DNA of 6,217 nucleotides, taken from contig JADFTG010000076.1 of assembly GCA_022560365.1 (NCBI GenBank), positions 1 through 6,217 on the forward strand. Direction: 5' to 3'. Shown in pieces: positions 1 to 4,786 of this stretch. Made by a program: the position numbers and the translations under genes. This DNA is from Chloroflexota bacterium. GTDB lineage: Bacteria; Chloroflexota; Dehalococcoidia; SM23-28-2; RBG-16-64-32. Within the stretch, counting starts at the first letter, position 1, and each line of letters begins with the position of its first letter. The notes beneath the pieces are model-generated. The model did not search any database and was not told the origin of the DNA. It worked only from the letters and a program-made list of their open reading frames with translations.

Positions 1-1014
1 CACGTCGAGCCGCGGCAGCGCCGCGCCCCCGATGCCGTTGGCCTGCGCTGTGAAGCGCGCCGCGACGGCGTCGAACCAGCCGCAGCGCCGCGGCCGGCCC
101 GTCGTCGAGCCGTACTCCGGCCGCGGGCCGCCCTCGCGCAGCATGTCGCCCGTCTCGTCCAGGAGTTCCGTCGGAAAGGGGCCGTTGCCGACGCGGGTGC
201 AGTACGTCTTGTAAACACCAAGCACGGTGTCGATGTGCGTCGGGCCGATGCCCATGCCGACCGCCGCGCCTGCCGCCAGCGACGACGGCACCGATGAGGT
301 CACGTACTCGTACGTACCGAGATCGAGGTCGAGAAGCGCGCCCTGCGCGCCTTCTAGCAGGATGGCTTCGCCCGCCTCCAGAGCCTTGTGCATGAGCACG
401 TTCGTGTCAGCTATGTAAGGAGCGAGCCGCTGGCCGTAGTCCGCGTACTCTTTGAGGACGGCCTCCGCACTCACGCCGTCGGTGTCATATAGCTTCTCGA
501 GCACAGCGTTCTTGTAAGGCACGAGGAAGTCGAGAATGTTCGCCAGCGCCTCGCGGTCAGCGATGTCGGCGACGCGGACGCCGGCGCGGCCGACCTTGTC
601 GACAAACGCGGGGCCGACACCGCGGCCCGTCGTACCGATCGCGCCCTTGCCGCGCAGCTCCTCGTCCTTGATGTCGATCAGCCGGTGCCACGGCATAAGC
701 ACATGCGCCCGGTCGCTCAGGAAGAGGCGGCCCTTGACCTTTACGCCGCGCTCGTCGAGGTGCTCGATCTCCTTCAGGAGTTCGACGGGATCGACAACGC
801 AGCCGTTGCCGATGAGGCAGATCTTGTCGGGATAGAAGATGCCAGCGGGGACGAGGTGCAGCTTGAACTCGCCGAGGTCGTTGATGATCGTGTGGCCGGC
901 GTTGTTGCCGGCCGAGTAGCGGGCGACGATGTGCGCCTTCTCCGCGAGGAGATCGATGACCCGACCCTTGCCTTCATCTCCCCACTGCCCACCGATAACA
1001 ACTGTGACTGACAT
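1..1014 (-). CDS. purA: Adenylosuccinate synthetase, 3'-truncated by the window edge
   Basis: This enzyme joins IMP and aspartate using GTP, the first of two steps from IMP to AMP, in the cytoplasm. Visible are 338 residues of a family usually about 430 long; the C-terminus lies beyond position 1. The N-terminus reads MSVTVVIGGQWGDEGKG, the diagnostic P-loop-like motif. Catalytic D13 and H41 (in GNNAGHT), the IMP-site TTGRGVGP (T129), R143, Q224 (EGAQG) and T239 fall at the same numbers as in the E. coli enzyme. VGNGPFPTE and TTGRPRRCGWFDAV are also present. The ATG at 1014 fits the family start exactly. Oddities: the usual DHGTYP reads DLGTYEY, TSSN reads TSSV, and the guanine-contacting TKLD reads PRLD (residues 334-337). 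The gene lies 117 bp after cysS and appears to have its own promoter. Assignment to the family is very secure; full activity is inferred. Confidence 0.96.
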   Translation of the reverse strand, partial: MSVTVVIGGQWGDEGKGRVIDLLAEKAHIVARYSAGNNAGHTIINDLGEFKLHLVPAGIFYPDKICLIGNGCVVDPVELLKEIEHLDERGVKVKGRLFLSDRAHVLMPWHRLIDIKDEELRGKGAIGTTGRGVGPAFVDKVGRAGVRVADIADREALANILDFLVPYKNAVLEKLYDTDGVSAEAVLKEYADYGQRLAPYIADTNVLMHKALEAGEAILLEGAQGALLDLDLGTYEYVTSSVPSSLAAGAAVGMGIGPTHIDTVLGVYKTYCTRVGNGPFPTELLDETGDMLREGGPRPEYGSTTGRPRRCGWFDAVAARFTAQANGIGGAALPRLDV

Positions 1015-1020
1015 AGAACC

Positions 1021-1041
1021 GGGGCCGTCATCTGCGGCCCC
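1021..1041 (-). promoter_or_regulatory. Hairpin in the purA leader between Shine-Dalgarno and start codon
   Basis: On the minus strand GGGGCCG (1041-1035) and CGGCCCC (1027-1021) form a perfect 7-bp stem with a 7-nt loop CAGATGA. A strong Shine-Dalgarno AAAGGAG (1050-1044) lies just upstream, but its linear distance to the purA ATG is 29 nt, too far for normal initiation. With the 21-nt hairpin folded, the effective spacing is 8 nt. The loop holds an out-of-frame ATG (1031-1029). No U-tract follows, so it is not a typical terminator. The base pairing is seen; the role in initiation is inferred. Confidence 0.55.
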
Positions 1042-1069
1042 TTCTCCTTTCGGCCCTGAAACCTCAGGA

Positions 1070-1099
1070 AGTATAAGGGCGCGTGCCTGAGCGGAGCAA
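1070..1099 (-). promoter_or_regulatory. Candidate promoter for purA
   Basis: On the minus strand TATACT (1075-1070) matches the -10 consensus at five of six bases. TTGCTC (1099-1094), 18 nt upstream, is a weak -35. The predicted transcript would start near 1063 and have a leader of about 50 nt holding the Shine-Dalgarno and hairpin. The purA gene could additionally be reached by read-through from cysS, since no terminator is evident between them. Inverted CCTGAG/CTCAGG copies at 1086-1091 and 1063-1068 flank the -10. Confidence 0.45.
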
Positions 1100-1131
1100 G
1101 GCGGACGGTGCGCGGCACACCAGCCCGGCGG

Positions 1132-2502
1132 CTAGTCGCGGCGGCGCCAACGCGTGCCGCTCTGCACGTCTTCGAGCGTGATGCCGAGCTCCAGCAGGCG
1201 GTCGCGCACCTTGTCGGAGAGCGCAAACTGCTTCTCGCTGCGCAAGTCGTTGCGTAGCTCGACGAGCAGATCGATGAAGGCGTCCGCGCCCCGCGCCGTC
1301 TCCCGCTCGCGCAGCGTCAGGCCCAGCACTCCCGCCAGCTCTCGCAGTGTCGCTTGTGCTTCGTCGACGGCGCGGCCCTCGTCGCGCGCGCGGTTGATCT
1401 CGCGGGCGAGGTCGAAGAGGCAGGCCAGAGCGCCGGCCGTGTTCAGGTCATCGTCCATAGAAGCGCCGAATCGTTCGCGGTATTCGTCGCCGGGAATATC
1501 CGCGGCGGGGCCCTCGCCGCCCGGCACGGACGCCGCCAGGTGCAGCCGCTCCGCCGCTCGCTTGCCGGCCTCCATCGCCTCCTCCGAGTAGGCGAGCGGC
1601 GCGCGATAGTGCGCGGTCATCACGAAGATGCGGATGCCGTCGCTGCCATAGCGCTCCAGCCCCTCCCGGATCGTAATGATGTTGCCGAGCGACTTGCTCA
1701 TCTTCTCTTCGTCCAGCGTCAGCCAGCCGTTGTGCACCCAGTGGCGGACAAACGGCTTGACGCCGGTGAAGCCCTCCGCCTGGGCGATTTCGTTCTCGTG
1801 GTGCGGAAAGATCAGGTCCTGCCCGCCGCCGTGCATGTCCAGCGTCGCGCCGAGGTAGCGATAGCACATCGCAGAGCACTCGATGTGCCAGCCCGGCCTG
1901 CCGGGTCCCCACGGGCTATCCCACGACGGCTCACCGGGCTTCGCGGCCTTCCAGAGCGCAAAGTCGGCCGGGTCGCGCTTCTCGTCGCCGGACTGGACGC
2001 GCGCGCCCGCCCGCAGGGAGTCGACGTCGCGGCCGGAGAGCTTTCCGTACCCAGGGTCGCTGCGCACGTCGAAGTAAACGTCACTGTTTTCCGCGACGTA
2101 GGCGCGGCCCTTCTCGATCAGCCCCTGCACCATCTCGATGATCTGCGGCATCTCCTGCGTGGCGCGCGGGTAAACATCCGCGGGAGTGACGTTCAGCTCC
2201 CGCATCTCTTCTTCGTACTCCTCGATGTAGGTGGCGGCCAGCTGATCGTAGGAGACGCCCTGCTCGGCGGCGCGGGCGATGATGCGGTCGTCGATGTCCG
2301 TGTAGTTCTGGACATGCTTCACCTTGAAGCCGCGGTGTTCCAGGTAGCGCCGCAGCACGTCGAAAATGATGTAGCTCATCGCGTGGCCGATGTGCGAGTG
2401 GTCGTACGGCGTGATCCCGCAAACGTAGATCTTGAGCTCATCGTCAGGCTGCTTCACCTCTTCGACGCGCCGGGACATCGTGTTGTAGAGGCGCAGCGTC
2501 AT
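1132..2502 (-). CDS. cysS: Cysteinyl-tRNA synthetase
   Basis: This class I synthetase activates cysteine with ATP and loads it onto tRNA-Cys in the cytoplasm. At 456 aa it is full length (E. coli 461). Signature HIGH is at residues 37-40 within [13 protein letters not shown], and KMSKS at 267-271. The four zinc ligands C28, C209 (WHIECSAM), H234 and E238 ([10 protein letters not shown]) occupy the same positions as in E. coli. The C-terminal part (from about 320) is the helical DALR-type and anticodon-binding region ending in RWRRRD. The ATG at 2502 overlaps the cysE stop as ATGA, indicating translational coupling; no strong Shine-Dalgarno is seen. The related mycothiol ligase MshC shares the CGITPYD stretch but is shorter, lacking most of this C-terminal domain, so CysRS is favoured. 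It should share the leader-based control in front of cysE. Confidence 0.96.
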   Translation of the reverse strand: MTLRLYNTMSRRVEEVKQPDDELKIYVCGITPYDHSHIGHAMSYIIFDVLRRYLEHRGFKVKHVQNYTDIDDRIIARAAEQGVSYDQLAATYIEEYEEEMRELNVTPADVYPRATQEMPQIIEMVQGLIEKGRAYVAENSDVYFDVRSDPGYGKLSGRDVDSLRAGARVQSGDEKRDPADFALWKAAKPGEPSWDSPWGPGRPGWHIECSAMCYRYLGATLDMHGGGQDLIFPHHENEIAQAEGFTGVKPFVRHWVHNGWLTLDEEKMSKSLGNIITIREGLERYGSDGIRIFVMTAHYRAPLAYSEEAMEAGKRAAERLHLAASVPGGEGPAADIPGDEYRERFGASMDDDLNTAGALACLFDLAREINRARDEGRAVDEAQATLRELAGVLGLTLRERETARGADAFIDLLVELRNDLRSEKQFALSDKVRDRLLELGITLEDVQSGTRWRRRD

Positions 2503-3197
2503 TCGGAAGCCGCCGGCTTGGGCTTGGGCTTGGCCTTCGGTGCCGTGCGACGGCGTGCGGGCTTCGGCCGCTCCAGCGCTTTCAGCCGCGTTTCGAGCTC
2601 CACGATCCGGCCCTCCAGCTCCTGAATGATGTCCCACTCCGGATCCGGCAGCCGCAGCACGGTGTCATCGCCGGGATCGACGAAGGCGACGACGTGTCCA
2701 GGGACGCCAACGACGGTGGCGTTCGGCGGCACATTGGTGACAACGACGGAGCCGGCGCCGATCTTGGCGTTCTCACCGATGGTCACGTCGCCGATCACCT
2801 TGGCGCCCGCACCAACGACGACGTTGTCGCCGAGCGTCGGGTGACGCTTGGCCCTACGGGTGCTGGTTCCGCCCAGCGTCACGCCCTGAAAGAGGTGCAC
2901 GTTGTCGCCGATGATCGTCGTCTCGCCGACCACGACGCCCATGCCGTGGTCGATGAAGAACTTCTCGCCGATCAGCGCGCCGGGGTGGATCTCGATGCCC
3001 GTGAGGAACCGCCCGACGTGCGAGACCAGCCGCGCTGAGACGTCGGCGCCCCTCAGGTGCAGCGCGTGAGCGACGCGGTGGATCTGGCGGGCGTGAAAGC
3101 CCGGGTACGTGAGTACGACTTCAAGGTCGCTGACGGCGGCCGGGTCACGTTCGCGGGCCGCCTTGATATCGCGTTTAATCTGCCGTAAGAGCCCCAT
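2499..3197 (-). CDS. cysE: Serine O-acetyltransferase (EpsC type)
   Basis: This enzyme transfers acetyl from acetyl-CoA to L-serine, giving O-acetylserine, the committed step of cysteine synthesis. The product is 232 aa. A short N-terminal helical part carries RDPA (17-20) and [14 protein letters not shown] (31-44). A left-handed beta-helix of hexapeptide repeats runs from about 66 to 167, with GIEIHPGA (67-74), [11 protein letters not shown] (83-93; H84 corresponds to catalytic H158 of E. coli), LGGT (108-111), RHPTLGD (118-124) and IGAGSVV (146-152). The long N-terminal domain of the E. coli enzyme is absent, as in the EpsC group. After residue 186 come a predicted coiled coil and a K/P/A-rich tail. 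The ATG at 3197 is chosen because GGGAGAGG lies 6-9 nt upstream; an in-frame ATG at 3233 has no such site. The cysS ATG overlaps its TGA. A cysteine-codon leader ORF ends 19 nt upstream. Confidence 0.94.
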   Translation of the reverse strand: MGLLRQIKRDIKAARERDPAAVSDLEVVLTYPGFHARQIHRVAHALHLRGADVSARLVSHVGRFLTGIEIHPGALIGEKFFIDHGMGVVVGETTIIGDNVHLFQGVTLGGTSTRRAKRHPTLGDNVVVGAGAKVIGDVTIGENAKIGAGSVVVTNVPPNATVVGVPGHVVAFVDPGDDTVLRLPDPEWDIIQELEGRIVELETRLKALERPKPARRRTAPKAKPKPKPAASE

Positions 3198-3201
3198 GGC
3201 T

Positions 3202-3211
3202 CGCCTCTCCC
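3202..3211 (-). promoter_or_regulatory. cysE ribosome-binding site, complementary to the leader 5' end
   Basis: GGGAGAGGCG precedes the cysE ATG (3197), with the GGAG core 9 nt away. It starts 5 nt after the leader-ORF stop (3219-3217). Its ten bases can pair with CGCCUCUUCC (3350-3341), nucleotides 11-20 of the predicted transcript, with nine Watson-Crick pairs and one G-U. This site decides the cysE start and is a candidate for sequestration by long-range pairing. Confidence 0.6.
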
Positions 3212-3216
3212 TTCCG

Positions 3217-3360
3217 CTAGTCTGATCGAGCATGCCGGTCAGGCCCCATGGTTCGCGTCAGGCGAACCGGGGCCTCGATACAGGCGCAGGTCGCGCAGAT
3301 GCCACGCCCTGCGGATCCCTGGAACCGGCCGCTCGCAGCCGGAAGAGGCGTCGGTTGCAT
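3217..3360 (-). CDS. Putative cysteine-codon leader peptide of the cysE-cysS operon (47 aa)
   Basis: A small ORF starts at an ATG (3360-3358) placed 7 nt after a TATAAT box, so the transcript should begin at or next to the A of AUG and be translated leaderless. It encodes 47 residues, beginning [11 protein letters not shown] and containing [14 protein letters not shown]: cysteines at residues 22, 25 and 27 (TGC 3297-3295, TGC 3288-3286, TGT 3282-3280). The first base of a 14-bp hairpin lies 4 nt after the last Cys codon. The TAG stop (3219-3217) is 19 nt before cysE and abuts its Shine-Dalgarno. By analogy with cysteine-responsive leader peptides of mycobacteria, ribosomes short of Cys-tRNA would stall at the cluster and alter the downstream RNA fold. 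Position and codon content are seen; regulation is inferred. Alternatives are a chance ORF or a tiny CxxCxC metal-binding peptide. GC at third positions is lower than in neighbouring genes, so coding use gives little support. Confidence 0.55.
   Translation of the reverse strand: MQPTPLPAASGRFQGSAGRGICATCACIEAPVRLTRTMGPDRHARSD
3241..3275 (-). promoter_or_regulatory. Long hairpin in the cysE leader, directly after the Cys codons
   Basis: On the minus strand AGGCCCC-GGTTCGC (3275-3262) pairs with GCGAACC (3256-3250) and GGGGCCT (3247-3241). This gives 14 bp with a 2-nt bulge AT (3249-3248) and a 5-nt loop (3261-3257). It is the strongest inverted repeat I noticed in the window. It lies inside the small leader ORF, 4 nt beyond the last Cys codon, so a ribosome stalled there would cover its 5' arm. 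No run of U follows, so simple intrinsic termination is not supported; control of translation, RNA stability or Rho access are possible. Confidence 0.65.
3341..3350 (-). promoter_or_regulatory. Candidate anti-Shine-Dalgarno segment in the cysE leader
   Basis: CGCCTCTTCC, nucleotides 11-20 of the predicted transcript (codons 4-7 of the leader ORF), is complementary over 10 bp to the cysE ribosome-binding site at 3211-3202. Translation of the leader, or a queue of ribosomes behind the Cys codons, would keep it open. Its last two bases also belong to a small local stem, CCGGC (3342-3338) with GCCGG (3329-3325), which would compete slightly. The pairing is seen; formation in the cell is not shown. 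Confidence 0.4.
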
Positions 3361-3367
3361 GGGAAAC

Positions 3368-3390
3368 ATTATAGGCGAAGCTCGCGAGCG
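3368..3390 (-). promoter_or_regulatory. Promoter of the leader-cysE-cysS operon, with palindrome in the spacer
   Basis: A perfect TATAAT lies at 3373-3368 on the minus strand. No good -35 hexamer is found 16-19 nt upstream; the best is GGTACA at 19 nt. Seven bases (GTTTCCC) separate the box from the ATG at 3360, giving a start site on or beside that A, the layout typical of leaderless genes. A perfect 10-bp palindrome GCTCGCGAGC (3389-3380) sits in the spacer and could be an operator or activator site. Confidence 0.6.
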
Positions 3391-3590
3391 ACTGTACCGG
3401 GCTGAGCACTAAACGCCGATGTGATAACTTAGCCCGTACGATCCGCCTCCCGGAGGAACTGTTGGACAATCGCCTGTACGTCCGCCCCGCACCCGCTGTC
3501 GCCCGATACGCGAGCCCCGTCTGGAGAAACGGCCTCCGGCAGCTCCTTGATCCAGCGTCCTGGACCGCCTGGGCCTAGAGAGTCTCATCC
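3374..3590. other. Divergent intergenic region between the cysE promoter and the PAP2 gene
   Basis: This 217-bp stretch contains no clear protein gene. On the minus side it holds the upstream half of the cysE promoter. On the plus side I find no convincing -35/-10 pair for the PAP2 gene and no Shine-Dalgarno close to its ATG. A CCTCC-C-GGAGG inverted repeat is at 3446-3456, and a possible 38-codon plus-strand ORF begins at 3462. No tRNA, insertion element or direct-repeat array is visible. Confidence 0.6.
3462..3578 (+). CDS. Possible 38-codon small ORF upstream of the PAP2 gene
   Basis: A TTG codon at 3462 is preceded by GGAGG (3452-3456) with 5-nt spacing, better than any site in front of the large PAP2 ORF. 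The frame runs 38 codons to TAG (3576-3578), 12 nt before the PAP2 ATG and in the same frame. It would begin MDNRLYVRPAPAV and end DPASWTAWA. I recognise no family. It could be an upstream ORF coupled to PAP2 translation, a remnant of a longer N-terminus, or chance. The TTG start and lack of homology keep confidence low. Confidence 0.22.
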   Translation: MDNRLYVRPAPAVARYASPVWRNGLRQLLDPASWTAWA

Positions 3591-4460
3591 ATGCGCACTT
3601 CGGACCGCGCCAACGACGGCTTCGACTGGCGCTCCCTGCTACCGACCTTGAGCCGCCGCGATTTCATGGAGGGCGCGATCATTGCGATCGCCTTCCTCCT
3701 CTACTTCTGGGTGCGCGGCGCCGTCATCGACCGGCCTGAGGCTGCGTATTGGCACGCCAGAGACGTGATCGACCTCCAGCGGTCGCTCGGATTCTTCTGG
3801 GAAGACGACCTCAACAACTGGATCGCCGACCGCAAGTCCTGGGCGCAGTTGATGAACGTTGTCTACTTCTACCTGCACTTCCCTCTGATCATCGTCTTCG
3901 GCCTCTGGCTCTACTACTACCGCCGCCGCCAGTTCACGTTCGTCCGTGACTCGTTCCTCGCCTCCGGCGCGATCGCGCTGGTGGTCTACTGGCTCTACCC
4001 GGTGGCGCCGCCGCGGGAGCTCCCGGAGTTGGCGGCGCAGTTCGACGCCGCCGCGCCCACGTACATCCTCGGCTTCTTCGACACGATGGAGGCCTACCTG
4101 GGTTACGCCTATGACACGCAGTCTACGCGCGCCTTCGTGAACCCTTACGCCGCGATGCCCAGCCTCCACTTCGGCTGGGACCTCCTGCTGGGGCTCGCCG
4201 TGATCGCCGCGTTCCGCCGAACGGCGCTGGCCTGGCTCGCCGTGGCGATCGGCGTGGCGTTGCCGGTGCTGCAGGTCTTCGCGATCACGACGACGGCGAA
4301 CCACTACTTGATCGACGCCGTCGCCGGCGGCATCGTGGCGATCGCCGGGCTAGGCGTAGCGCTGGCGCTGCGGAGATGGGGCTACCCCTTGCTCGTGGAG
4401 CAGATTCGGCGGCTGCCGTGGCCGTCGGCGCGGCGCCTGCTGCTGGGCGACGCGGCCTAG
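3591..4460 (+). CDS. PAP2-superfamily membrane protein, AUR1/inositol phosphorylceramide synthase-like
   Basis: This is a 289-aa integral membrane protein with about six hydrophobic segments (roughly residues 26-45, 88-110, 120-138, 195-208, 211-232, 240-260). Three motifs of the PAP2_3/AUR1-like branch are in order: YPVAPPR (136-142), MPSLHFGW (189-196, H193) and NHYLID (237-242). In the family the last two supply the catalytic histidines and an aspartate (H238, D242) on the outer membrane face. The family hydrolyses or transfers lipid-linked phosphate head groups; bacterial members are often linked to phospholipid or inositol-lipid metabolism, but the substrate here cannot be read from sequence. 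The cytoplasmic N-terminus and a basic C-terminal tail (RRWGY to RRLLLG) fit the topology. ATG 3591 is the first possible start after an in-frame TAG; no good Shine-Dalgarno precedes it, and ATG 3666 is an alternative. The gene converges on the EthD-like gene, overlapping it by 4 nt. Confidence 0.88.
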   Translation: MRTSDRANDGFDWRSLLPTLSRRDFMEGAIIAIAFLLYFWVRGAVIDRPEAAYWHARDVIDLQRSLGFFWEDDLNNWIADRKSWAQLMNVVYFYLHFPLIIVFGLWLYYYRRRQFTFVRDSFLASGAIALVVYWLYPVAPPRELPELAAQFDAAAPTYILGFFDTMEAYLGYAYDTQSTRAFVNPYAAMPSLHFGWDLLLGLAVIAAFRRTALAWLAVAIGVALPVLQVFAITTTANHYLIDAVAGGIVAIAGLGVALALRRWGYPLLVEQIRRLPWPSARRLLLGDAA

Positions 4461-4786
4461 TTCCAGTGATGGAAGACCGACAGCGGCCCGAGCGCCGCGT
4501 AGATCTCGACGGTGACGTCGCTGACGTGCTGGGCCCACGTCTCCCAGTCGCGACGCGCCCTGTCCGCCTGCGGGCTGCTGATCACCTTTTGCACCGAGGC
4601 GTCGTCCGATATCTCGTACAGCGTCGTCCAGTTGACGCCGCGGCGATGGCACGTGGCACGGTACGCTTTGACGACGCCCGGGATTGCCATGACGTGCGGC
4701 AGGTGCTCGCGACAGTACCAGCGCTCGAACTCCGCCATCACGGAGGGCTCGATGCTGGCACGGACGACGAGATACGGCCGCGCCAC
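4457..4786 (-). CDS. EthD-like dimeric alpha-beta barrel protein, function unknown
   Basis: This is a small soluble protein of 109 aa. The pattern beta strand (PYLVVRASI), helix with EFERWYCREHLPHVMAIPGV (residues 19-38), strand (VKAYRAT), strand (NWTTLYEIS) and helix (ARRDWETWAQHV) matches the EthD/antibiotic-monooxygenase-like ferredoxin fold that dimerises into a barrel. Members bind small hydrophobic ligands or act in degradation pathways, but many have no known role. I choose GTG 4786 because GGAGGG (4801-4796) lies 9 nt upstream and the GTG overlaps the upstream lipoprotein stop by one base (TAGTG). An in-frame ATG at 4816 would add ten residues within the lipoprotein gene without a family match. 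It is the last gene of the minus-strand run; its stop shares CTAG with the PAP2 stop. Fold assignment is fairly sure, function unknown. Confidence 0.8.
   Translation of the reverse strand: MARPYLVVRASIEPSVMAEFERWYCREHLPHVMAIPGVVKAYRATCHRRGVNWTTLYEISDDASVQKVISSPQADRARRDWETWAQHVSDVTVEIYAALGPLSVFHHWN

Noticed and set aside
774..1031. Alternative gene starting at the ATG inside the purA leader hairpin loop
   Set aside because: It has a Shine-Dalgarno at 12 nt but runs out of frame through purA, giving a Ser/Thr/Arg-rich product without a family; treated as a decoy start.
1132..2502. Mycothiol ligase MshC instead of CysRS
   Set aside because: The CGITPYD stretch is shared with MshC, but the protein is full CysRS length with the C-terminal tRNA-binding part and is paired with cysE.
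1354..2625. Long plus-strand open frame opposite cysS and cysE
   Set aside because: It is antisense to two full-length genes with intact motifs, lacks a family match, and has the valine/alanine/arginine-rich composition typical of complement frames in GC-rich DNA.
3241..3275. Intrinsic terminator
   Set aside because: The stem is strong, but neither strand has a U-rich run after it; minus continues GACCGGCATG and plus continues CGATACAG.
3198..3361. T-box riboswitch in front of cysE-cysS
   Set aside because: Clostridial and bacillar cysES operons use T-boxes, but I find no minus-strand T-box core (TGGNACCGCG) and no room for a full Stem I. The plus-strand TGGAACCGGC at 3319-3328 is a partial look-alike in the wrong orientation.
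3239..3469. 76-codon minus-strand frame crossing the cysE promoter and leader
   Set aside because: It spans the TATAAT box and palindrome, has no convincing ribosome-binding site, and its only cysteine is not positioned near the hairpin. The frame starting at 3360 explains the site better.
3639..4304. 221-codon minus-strand open frame opposite the PAP2 gene
   Set aside because: Its sequence is a charged Arg/Glu/Val mix produced by the complement of the membrane-protein codons; no ribosome-binding site or recognisable domain.
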